NCBI RefSeq assembly: GCF_021869535.1
Contig: NW_026262659.1
Location: forward strand, 2,542,001-2,606,000
DNA from: Mytilus californianus
Taxonomy: Eukaryota > Mollusca > Bivalvia > Mytilida > Mytilidae
Length of the DNA: 64,000 nt
Direction of reading: 5' to 3'
The stretch's first letter is position 1, and each line of letters opens with the position of its first letter. This document shows positions 49,301-61,400 of the stretch, piece by piece. Both the position numbers and the translations under genes were made by a program. The notes under the pieces were generated by a model. It was not told where the DNA came from and ran no database searches. It saw only the letters and a program-made list of their open reading frames with translations.

Positions 49301-52300
49301 GACACGCTGTTATTCGTATGTTTTTTTTTTATTAGATATCATGATTATGATATGAAAATAAATACATTAATTAATTCATTCTAAATGTCTTTAAATAATA
49401 TAGGGTATCTAAAAAAAAAGGCGGCAAATGATAATTGTTACGTTGCATGAAATATTTTATATGTTATGATAGAAAATACATGTTTTCTGAAAAAAGATTT
49501 ATACATATAAGTAAAGCTTAGATATTACAAAATCTCGGTCAAAAAGGATAACAAAACATGAAACTCACAATTTGAATATTCATCCACACCAAGATGTTTA
49601 CTAATGTTTAAAAGGAGAGTCGAAAGATACCAAAAGGGATATTCATACTTACCAGTCGAAATCAAACTGTTAATGCCATAACAAAAAACGACGAAACCAC
49701 AAACAGCAGTCCACAAAAAACACAACATAGAAAACTAAACACCGAGCAACACGAACCCCGCCGAAAATGGTGGAAGGGGACATTCAAATTATAACACCAG
49801 CCGAAGGACACACATGAACTTCAATCCTTTCCACATGAAAATTATTTCCTTTTATTGATACAACTTTTTCTAAATACATTTACAATTTTAAGGATGTTCG
49901 CTCCTCTTGTTTTTGAAAATTTGCCAGATATTCGGAATCCTCTGGTTTTATGGTTTTATCGATGTAGTGCCATTAAAAAATTTCCCCACTAGCCCCTAAT
50001 TTTCTTTTCATAATATTATTACACATAGTTTAAAAAGCCGTATTTGGAAATGCTATAAAATCATTGTTATTTTTTCATAATTTTTAAAAGAAGAAGGGTA
50101 CCAATGCTAAATGTATGAAAAGTCTAGAGAGAATTATTTCCCGCCAAATTTTCAAAGGCGAATATATCGAAAATAACCACACGAACCCTTAATTTTTTTC
50201 TGCTTTTTTAGTTCCTTTATTTATATACTATCAATTTACAACAGTCTTTTAAAAAGCTTGTTATTTTGAAACAGAGTAGCGAACATCCTTAATTACATGT
50301 CATTTACCATTTCATGTTATTTCTTAGATTATGAATGTGTCGAGGAATCACAACATGGAAATTCGACATGTCCTCCAATAGAAAATAAAAGGTATATCTA
50401 TTACAAAAATGTCTGTACAAAGTCAGGAATATGACAATTGTTATCCATTCGTTTGATGTGTTTGAGCTTTTGTTTTTGCCATTTGATTAGGGAGTTTCCG
50501 TTTTGATTGTTCCTCGGAATTCGGTATTTGTTTTTTTTTACTTTTAACCAGGTCAGCCTAACTAAGTTTTATGGCTTAATCGACCATGTCATAATATCTT
50601 AATCCCCTTTCAATCCAAAAGGTATTTGATATGAAACTTACATGTCAAAAGAATAAAATCATACCATTTGAACAATAAATACCCGATGATTTTTTTTCCT
50701 GTGTGATATGATAATAATATTGTTGCACAGGAGCATCATATCTAGCAATAAGTGAACAAAATATTAGATGGAAGAACTCATACGCTTTAGAACGGATATG
50801 TAGTTCCTGTTCCATTGTTGCATCCGTCATTAATCTTTCGTTCTTATAAAACCCATCAAATATACCAGTCGTAAAATTTGGTACGCGAGATTCGAGTATT
50901 GTCTACAAAATACTCATCAGTGGCGCTCTAATCAAATCAGTTGGAAGTCAAAATCAAATTCGTATTTGAAAAGCATTAAAACCAAACAAATCCGTATAGA
51001 TGTGCCAAATATGGTTAAGATACTGTAAGGCAACCTTTATTTAGTGTATATGAACAAGTTCGCCACATGATTCATTTAATGTTCACTTAATGTTCATCAT
51101 TTAATAACCAAAGTTCTTTTTAGTTGATAGGGTGTGTTTAAACTGCACCAAATATACCAGGTCTATAATTGCAAACGCCAGACGTTTCATCTACACAAAA
51201 CACGTTAGTGTCACTCAAAAGAAAACAGTTGAATGGCATTGAAAACCAAAATTTCTTCAAAGTTATGCGAGAATATATTTAAATTTGTTTTAAGCTATAA
51301 GCCACTAGGAGTTATACACTATTGATTTTACCCTATAGTCTTTGTTAAATTTGCCACAAAATTGTGCAGAATTTGTCTTTGTTTCACACTGACAAATGAT
51401 AGGAATAAGTGAAAAACAACAGCCATATTAAGGACTCGGTACAAGCTTATATCTTTGTTTCAAATAATGAAATACTTGGCATGAGTAACGTTCTGTCCTT
51501 TCCAGTACCACAGGGAGAATTTCACATAACATTTCATTGCATATAAGATAATAAATAGGAGTAATATCACCCCATTGTTTTTCCCTTCTTAGTCTTTGTT
51601 AAATTGGCATTTTACAAAATTGTGCATAATTCATTTTTGTTTCAAATAAAGAAATAATTGGCATGTTTACATTTTTATCCTGTCTAGCACTACAATTAAA
51701 TTTCACAAACCATGTCATTGCATACAGTATAATAAGCATCACTGGAAGTAAACCTAACACATATTCACCCCTTTTTTCCTGTGTACAACCATGTCACTTC
51801 TAATTTCCATTTTTTTTAATAGAAATTCCAAATGAAAAAAATAATGATGTTCTGTAACACCAAAGATATATAATAAAGACAGAGAAATTTTGTTCTGCAA
51901 TGAAATACAGGGTTATTTTGCTACTGTCAAATTCAAGGCAATAATTTTTTCGATCCTTTTTGTACGAAACCGGATGTAACGTACTATGATTTTGTGGTAT
52001 TACACACTATGATATTTGCTAATCTTTAAATCTCCCTGTGTTAAAACAGGTCGTGCATTTATATCATAGAGTATCAGAGATCTTCCCCAACCATCATATT
52101 AATGCTGTCATTTGATCATAAAAGCAGTCGGGTTAAAGTTAAGATCACTTATATCATTAGTAAAACTATATCTACCTTGCCTTTCATTCATAAACGGGTT
52201 TGTTTTTAGCGTTTTTATTTAATTTTTGTGTCGTTACGTTTACATGAATTCCGCGTGTGCTCTTATTCTTAATAAACAATTGCTGTTGAAACCATAATTA

Positions 52301-52397
52301 TAATTATTTCATTTTTGTTTATACTTGACTTGTTTATTTATAGCAACAGTTCGCAGTCTCAAAAAATTAAGAGATATAGAGGTAAATATACATACAC

Positions 52398-52446
<49 letters not shown>

Positions 52447-55400
52447 TGTGTGCGTGTGTGTGTACTGGTGTTCACTAATTGGTATGGTTTATTTCCTTAT
52501 CCTCAACCATACACATACATATTTCATAGGCATGCTAGGCACAATGAGAACCAGCTTAATCAGAGTGTTGCAAACAACTAATTAACAATTAAATTTTATG
52601 ATTTTATAGATATAAGAAGATGTAGTATGAGTGCCAATGAGACAACTCTCCATCCAAGTCACAATTTATAAAAGTAAACCATTATAGGTCAAAGTACGGT
52701 CTTCAACACGGAGCCTTAGCTCACACCGCTCAGCAAGCTATAAAGGGCCTCAAAATATACTAGTGTAAAACCATTCAAACGGGAAACCAACGGTCTAATC
52801 TATATAAAAAATGAGAAACGAGAAACACTTATGAACTACATCAACAAACGACAACTACTGAACGTCAGATTCCTGACTTAGTACAGGTGCAAACAATTGC
52901 AGCGGGTTTAAACGTTTTAATGGTACCAAACCTTCACCCTTATCTGAAACAATAGTGTAACATCACAACATAGAAAGACACACTTTAAAATATCGATTGA
53001 AATGGCTTAACTCAATCAAAAGACATACAATGTATTAACACAAGTGAACATACACTGAACGAATAAATTTGATCTATGATACAATGTAAATACAAAATCA
53101 ATAAAAATAAGGGATGAATAATATAAGTAACAGTATGGCTGTATTTTAACAAAACAAAAATATCATCGTTATAATACCCATACCGGCGCACTGGCTTCTA
53201 ATAGAATAGTCCCCTTAGACCGATAGTACATCGGCATTAAACGTGTTTTAAACCTGCAATCAGTTTTGAATCGATGTGTTGAGAGCAAATTATTTTTTGT
53301 TTTATTTTTTTATTTTTTTCAGAGCAACAGAGAAGGGAACAACTGAGTAACGGTGTGATTGTTAGTATTGGCGTGATTGTTCTGATTATGTTATATGCAG
53401 GTAATTCAGATAACCATATTATCGAAAATAATGCCAAAGGTCTAGTTGCTACGCTTAACTATTTTTTTTCAATCTTGATTCAATGTTTCTTTCAATCATA
53501 AAGAAAACTATACACAAATAATAGATAAAAACAATAAGGTGACCTCTTCTAACCATTTTTAAAACTTTCAGGAGCTGCTTCGTCAATTTTCTGTTTCTAA
53601 TATGAAAAAAAGTCAAAGCAAAACAGGCATTCTCCCTCTCTCCAAATAAAAAATGGAAGACAAATCAACCCCAAATTTCGACACAGCAAATAACATATTA
53701 GATAGGTAAGATAAAACCTATCATGATATTACTTTTGAAAATTCATATGTTGTGTTTCAAGCAAAAACAAATATCCATTTGATGAAACTGCGTAGCCGGC
53801 AACCAATCCAGCCCATAATTTGAAGGTAGAGAAATGCAAGCTGAATGTTGAAGAAAAAAAATCAGCATAAAAAACTACCTTAGAGGTAGTTGTGAAGGCT
53901 CGGAATACGTAAATATATCAAATAAAAACAATGTTGATGCCATCATGATGCGTTATTTCAAATTTCAAGTTATAATAGCCTGCAGTACAAAATATTAAAA
54001 AAACTTACCTATAACTCGCTCCATTAGTAATTCATACTTTTGACTCAGTTTTTGGTTGTTTACTTGATTTGTCTCTTTTAAATCGATTGACGAGATTTGA
54101 ACACCAATAAACTACTGTCACCCTAATAATAAAATAAAATGTTGCTATACATGGACATTTAAATAAGATATCTAATGTCTTTACCAAATTCATTTAATTA
54201 AGTTATTTTAAGTTTGTTTTATATTTCATCTTTCAATTCGTACACATCACATTTACACACCATTCAAGCAATATGTATAAACCAAAAACACCTCTGATCA
54301 TAAGCTGATTAATACCAGAACTTCATCAACATAGTGTCCATCATGAAAAAGTGTCCATCTAAATATAAAATTCCCGTCAAAAAATGAAAACTAATCAATA
54401 CCACCAAATCCTAATTGAAACACCTGATTAAATCAAATCTACGCGAATTTAAAATTAATACCATGCAATAATCTTCAGGTAATATATATAATACTGCCGT
54501 AGTTATAACTATAGCTAAGTGGGTAAATCGGGCTACTATAAGCTAACAATAACAAAGGTGCCTAGCATGAGTGGATCTCTATTCAAACTCAATAATCAAT
54601 ACGTCACACGTAAGTGACGTTACATTGACTGCTTTAGTACGAACCTTTGCATTGATATGAAATGCTGCAGTAGCGGTTTGATTTTCCGTAAGATCAGCGG
54701 AATTGCCATCCTCCATAATATTGAGTTCATGAAAAATTTCTTGTTGTAATTTAGTTAATTGCCAACTAGTTGAACCATGTTGTCTTGTTAGAATTATGCG
54801 TATGTCTACCGGTAACTTTTTCAATATGATACGGACAAATAATGAGCCATAGGTACCCTCTGTCTTACCAATGGGTTCTAACCCACGTACATATGTTTCA
54901 ATTTTGTTGTAATAATTGCGTAAGCTCTGTATAGTATTCTTGGGTGACGGTATTTCAAGTAATGCATTCATGTACTTTTGCGTGTTTTTTGTGAACTTGT
55001 CCATACCTTTATTGTAGCAACGAAACTGCTCTTTCGTAGTTTGAGTTTGTAAGTGCAAAGCCATTTTCGGTTTGGAAAGCTTCATCGTGTAACAATGACT
55101 TCAAGTAATTGAATCTCTGGACGTTACTCAATGCTGGGTTTGTATGTACTGCTGTTTCATACGAGTCCCAAAAGGACTGCCATTGTAGAATGTCACCATC
55201 GAAAGTTGGTAAATCGAGTTTAGGGAGCTTATTGTACATTCTAGCAATTGAAGACTATGAGCGAAAATCTGAACGGAAATGTGTGATGTGCTGATTTTCT
55301 GTGATCTGTGGACTACTAGTACTAGGATATGATGACGGAACGTCGCTTCTAGAGTTTATAAAGCTTGTGGCATTTATATTTAGCGTTGATGTTTGTACAG

Positions 55401-58400
55401 TGATACATTTGGCTATTTGACTTTTTTTTGTTTCTAAATTAAATGAATACTCATCTAAATCAACAATTTCTGTTTCAATGTCCTCTTGATTCAAATACTG
55501 TATAATGTCTTCATCTAATTTCCTCTACAATTCTTGTTTCCTTTTCAAAAGGTCTAAAATGTTTAAAAGTTCATCGGAATCCACCAGTTCTGTCCCGCTC
55601 TCCCGAATTTCGTCGAATTTCTTGAATATTCTTAAAACGGCACATCTTTGTCCTGCACGTATAGATGTCAGCTTCAAAAACATCCTAGTAACCTGGCACC
55701 AATATCTTTTAATAGGTAAATCGGGCTAACAATAACAAAGGCGTCTCTATTCAAAATCTATAATTAATACGTCACACTTAAGTGACGTTACAATGAATAG
55801 CGGCAGCAAGAAAGTTTCGTTTGTGCGTTACTTCCAACAATAACTATATCTTCTAAAATAATGAGGTTAAATTAAAAATATAGAAATATTCATTATGTAC
55901 ATAAAATACGTATATCGTAATATAACTTATTGTGTATCACAAGAACTTAATTTAACCAATGTTTACTGACTGAATTGGTTCATTGTCAAAACATTTCCAT
56001 TAATTTCAAATTTCTGTATTCACGTCTGAAAATTTACCACAAAAGTCTTGAGGCCTTTTAGGTAGTCTTTCCATCTTAACAAAGTTCGTCAAATTCATAA
56101 GAGAAATAAATCAGATAAAGAAAGGTTTATGAATCCAGTTTTTGAGTCGGACGTTACATCAGATGCACCAATATGGCAAAGCCTTTAATCCAAAATGACA
56201 TGATAGCTGTTGATTTGCAACATTGAGATGTTAGAACAACATACGAGCTGATTGAATAACGCAAAATGCAATTTAAAACAACGGGTAATGACAGTCTTAT
56301 GAACACACAGGAGTTATACCACATAAGTAGTTTTGCCATTTTTAGCTCACCTGGCCCAAAGAGCCAAGTGAGCTCTTCTCATCACTTGGCGTCCGTCGTC
56401 TGTTAACTTTTACAAAAATCTTCTGCTCTGAAACTCCTGGGCCAAATTTAACCAAACTTCCCTACATCATCATTGGGGTATCTAGTTAAAAAAATGTGTC
56501 CGATGACCCCGCTTGCCAACCAAAATGGCCGACATGGCTAGAAATAGATCATTGGGGTAAAATACAGGTTTTGTCTATAATTTTGAAACCGATATGAATA
56601 GGGAAAATCTGTCAGACGACTTCTTATGAGAGTTATTGACCTATATCTTAGAAATTAAAATAGATAGATAGAAACTTAAATAAGCAAAAATGATCAGCAA
56701 GACAAGATTTATAATTATGACAATCGGACGAAATCGTCCAACAACTCCTTATGAAGTTATTGCACTTTAATGACGATTTTTACCATTTTTTGGCGTTTTG
56801 CCTTATATAATCAAAAAATTTATAGGCATGATCTACTAACAAGGCATTTTTTTCCGATAGCAAGTTAGTAGCATGTCACTCTTAGGAATGATTGTCCTTA
56901 AATGAAGATTTTTTTTACACTCTTTAGTGTTTTGAGCAAAAACTAAAGAAGATAGATAAACACTAATCTGATTAAATGTTCAGCAATACAAGATCAACAA
57001 AACAGAGATTTTTGTCATGAATTCTATTCTCGTCTACATTGTTTGAGAGTGTTCTTTGTTGAATATGCACATAGACCAAGGTGAGCGACACATGCTCTTT
57101 AGAGCCTCTAGTTTGGTATACAAATAGTGTTTTCTTACAATGTCGTCACACGGAAAAAGCAGTTTTTGTTCAGTCAAGAGCACACATGTCTGTCGACGGA
57201 CTCAACGGAATTCATTGCGAAGGGCAACATATGACAAAGGAATTTTTACAGCGATCCTTAAGCACTGCTTTTTATCTATGTGCTAAACTAATCGTAAATG
57301 TACATATCAAGAACAGTCGGAACAGAGGTGTTAGAATGTATACACGATAATCGATGATCCGAAAAACCGATTACTTAGGTTGTCTGAAAATCACTATTTA
57401 ATTCTGAAGAAAGACGGGGATTTTTACATGTTCAATAGGTTCTGATAGATCTCTTTGAAGAAAGGGTTTCATTTTTAAATGCATATTTAATGATGTTGAA
57501 TCGATCTGCAAAGGCTAGTGGAATGCAATTGATAAGCAAAAATCCTTAAGACATTGCTACACAAGAAGTACCCATCCTTTATTGAAATATGAATCGAAGA
57601 GAATGTGCCGCCATCTTTAATATTTGTGTAATTCATATACCGGTATATTATTGCAAAGATCAAAACAAAACAAGCTATTTATTAAAATACAATGAAAATG
57701 CATTAGCTGAAAATATCGGATAGATAGCGAGAGCAACGTATTTGGTACAAACGTACAGCGTTTTCGGTTTTGATTGTTCTTGAACTTTGTATTCGATTTG
57801 TTTCGAGTACCACTGATTAGTCTTATACAGACGAAACGTGCGCCTGGCGTACCAAATTATAAGCCTTGGTTTCGTTGATGAGTTTAACTGTCACCGGGAA
57901 GGCTCAAATAAAACAACATTAGGAGATTTTGAAATACTTGAGGACCTATATGTCCAAACAAGATTTTAACAGAAAAGCCAATACCATTTTAAATCAACTT
58001 TGCCAGAATGAGCTGGAATACCAGTTTTGCAATAGTTCTTTAATTTATCAATTGAAAAATAGCCATGAGCAGCGGTGTCTATCCTTTTAATATTGGAATA
58101 TCGGCCTCTGTTTATTGTAATTTTTCTGAACACAATACTCTCAAACTTAGTATATTGTGTGAAACGTCTTCTATTTCAATATTGTCATGATGGAAACTCA
58201 GTTAAATCTTTTTTCAGCACAAGTTCGCAACCAGATCACATCCACTTAAAGCTTTTGAAATAAACTAAATGATTCCTTCAAAATAAGTGTATGAATAGGG
58301 CTTTAATAAGACTGAAATTTCTTAATAAATTCATTCATGTGGAACAGGATTTGCTAACCGTTTCGGAGCACCTGAGATCACCCACGTTTTTTGGTGGGGT

Positions 58401-61400
58401 TCGTGTTGCTCAGTCTTTAGTTTTGTATGTTGTGTTTTGTGAATATAAGTTGTCTTTGATCTTTTCGTTTATTACCATGGCGTTGTCAGTTTATTTTCGA
58501 CTTATTAGTTTGAATGTCCCTTTGGTATCTTTCGGCTTTCTTGTACAGTCTTTTCAGATTGGATCAGACAAAAATGTTCATTTTGGAATAAAATTTAATG
58601 ACTAGTTTGACTTGAAATCTCTACGGATTTGACACCAGTTGTTTGCTGTTTATGTCGTTTCGTCCAATCTTTTTGCAAAATGAGAAGTTGTTTGTGTTTT
58701 CTTTTTTGGCCGAACAAACGATATTGAATGGCCTGAAAACGTTTGAACATTTTTTTACGATCAAAGGATAAAACTTTACGAAAATTTCACAAAAAGGGAA
58801 GGCATCTCTTTAAAAGTAAACGATTATTCATTTTTCCCCTTTAGAAACCAGCTTCAATTACGGTCTACATATATTATACTTTTTGTTTTCAGTGATGGTT
58901 TTCATCGTTCTCTGGACAAAACGAAAACAAAGTGAACGTGAGAAAGGTAAACTGATATGTAATAAATATTTAAGTTTTAGTTGCAGATCTTTGATAGTCT
59001 CTGTTTAATTTATTCATATTCTTTTAGGCTCAGGAAATATGGAGCGTGACATATTATAAAGACAACTGATTGTTGTTAAAGACCGTATGTTGACCTTGAG
59101 ATTTCGTTTGCTTTTTTGTGTATTTAGGTTGTCGTCTTATTTAGATGTACTCCACATTTATATTTCTCACTGATAATGTAGCGCGTCTGTTAAATCATAT
59201 GAAAACTACCAACTCTCAATTATTATTAATATTGTTGACATTGCCCAAATCCACGTCTCTCTGTATTTTTTGTGATGTTAATGTTGAACTCTATTTTAAA
59301 TTACAGTCATCGATATTGGAGAATGAAACGACAGAATGTGTTTTCGGTTTACCAATATTAATTCGATCAATGCGATCAATAATTGCTTAGTTATTTATTA
59401 AACACTTATTTAAGAGTAAAGGGGTTTCTCTTACTGATTTTAAATGTACGTTCTATTATGTATAATGTATCTTTTATTATTCCATTGATTTCAAGGTTAA
59501 GACTAAAATTGGTAGTAAAATCTTAAATAAAATTAGTAATCTCCCATGTAGCCGTTTGTCTACTCCAAATTAGGAACCTAGCTATTAAACCAAGAGTTCC
59601 AAATGGTAAAGTTGAAATCATCCCTTCGTAAATATTACGGACGCCATCACGAGTTGGTTGACCGCTATGGAATATCCGTTTCCAAATGATAGCTGATATG
59701 TTCCTAATGTCGTAACTACAATCCCGTACCCTTTCCAAGAATGTGATCTACCGAATTAGACTTGTTATCGGGTTTGTACTAACATGAGCAACACGACGGG
59801 TGCCACATGTGGAGCAGGATCTGCTTACCCGTCCGGAGTACCTGAGATCACCCCCAGATTTGTTGGGCTTCGTATTGCTTAGTCTTTAGTTTTCTATGTT
59901 GTGTTTTGTGTACTATTGTTTGTCTGTTTGTCTTTTTCTTTATTAGCCATGGTGTTGTCAGTTTATGAATCGAAGCAATGAATGGGAGAGATGCATAACT
60001 GTTATTTATGAAAACTTTATATAAAAGATATATAGATAAGATGTGTATATGTTTGTATAACAGTTAGTTATAAATACGTTACAACACTTCTTTCACAGTC
60101 TCCCCTTAGACAATAATAATTATTAGCAAACAAGTTCCTGTGGCACGAGATATACAAGATTAAAAATTATACAGAGCTGAACTTCAAGTAAGCAAATTCT
60201 GCAAATTCCTTACTACAGATATAGAGTGAATAGTTTTATTCATTATACAAATAGATATTAAACAAGTACTCAAGTACCATTTAAACTGAGATTATCAGTT
60301 ACAACATGACAATCTAGAGTATTTATACTATAACAACTGTATCGTTTGAAAATAGTGATTAGTTATATGTGTTGTATAAAGTAGGTGTGTTAGATTAATC
60401 TTCGGAGGTCATCTCAATAGTTAATTAGATGGCGTCTTGACTAAAATACACACAGAATTCTGATATATATATTACCGAGTCCATGCATTGTTAATAGTTT
60501 AATTAAGACTTATTGTAATTTGAATATACGTTTTAGTATGTTATAAATCAAATGTGAGAATTTGAGTCAAATCGGTGAACACGAATTTGACAGCTAATAT
60601 CCCTTTTAATCAAAAGTAATTTTTTAAAATTTTATAACAGCAAATTTGTATTAAACAATGTCCGTATGTTCATGCCAAAACCGAACTTCTAGTTAAGGAT
60701 AACAATAATAAAAACCGCAATCATATTAATTTGATTTTATTTACAGTATATTTATTTTATATTTTTTATACTTAAAACGTTTTATATAACGTTTATTCAG
60801 GGGATGCATGCATAGTAGGAGACGCTTACCCTGTCGACAAATTTGGTTGCACTCCTTTTTGATTGCGATTCCCTCAGTTTTTATTTGTTACCTTGAACGG
60901 TCTCTTCTTATTCGATTTGCGAGATTGTAATATCGGTAAACTACTGTCACCTACATTTATCTATTGTAAAATTGTATGTTTCATCTGTTATTTTGTTCTT
61001 TGAATTTTCTATTCTGAACCTACGACAAATATGTAACGTTATTTTCATGAGCAAATAAGAAACAAAAAATACAGAACTCCGAGGAAAATTCAAAACGGAA
61101 AGTCCCTTTTCAAATGGCAAATCAAAAGCTCAAACATAATCAAACGAATGGATAACAACTGTAATATTCCGAACTTGGTACAGGCCTTTTTTTATGTAGA
61201 AAATGGTGGATTAAACCTAGCTAAACCTCTCACTTGAATGACATTAAATTCTAAAATAAAATTTTATTATATTGACAACAATGTGTAAACAATACAAACA
61301 GACATAATAGGTAAAAATATCAAAAAAGGGGTATATGAGTCAACATTGTGTTATAATCTTAATCACTATAAAAACAAACAAATATGTCAAAAAAGAAAAA

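Larger units (their letters stand above)
30656..50327 (+). other. Receptor intron 3 (19.7 kb), repeat-filled
   Basis: This very long intron runs between exons B and C (third intron if the tentative signal-peptide exon is counted). It contains family E and B repeats, a Penelope-like RT remnant, microsatellites, AGATATCT arrays, a 2.6 kb AGCTCACCTG element and a poly-C duplication, all listed separately. Additional alternative exons inside it cannot be excluded, but none was needed to keep phase: exon B leaves in phase 1 and exon C enters in phase 1. Confidence 0.6.
53401..58892 (+). other. Receptor intron inside the transmembrane helix
   Basis: A 5.5 kb intron with a BEL/Pao gag fragment, a family D element and a family F tail, listed separately. 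Otherwise it has no recognisable gene. Confidence 0.6.

Noticed and set aside
52315-52585. Two overlapping frames with long Ser/Leu repeats
   Set aside because: They are translations of the CT/TG microsatellite and run across the receptor microexon in the wrong frames.
57081-57350. 89-codon frame after the second AGCTCACCTG element
   Set aside because: It starts inside the repeat and has no recognisable domain.
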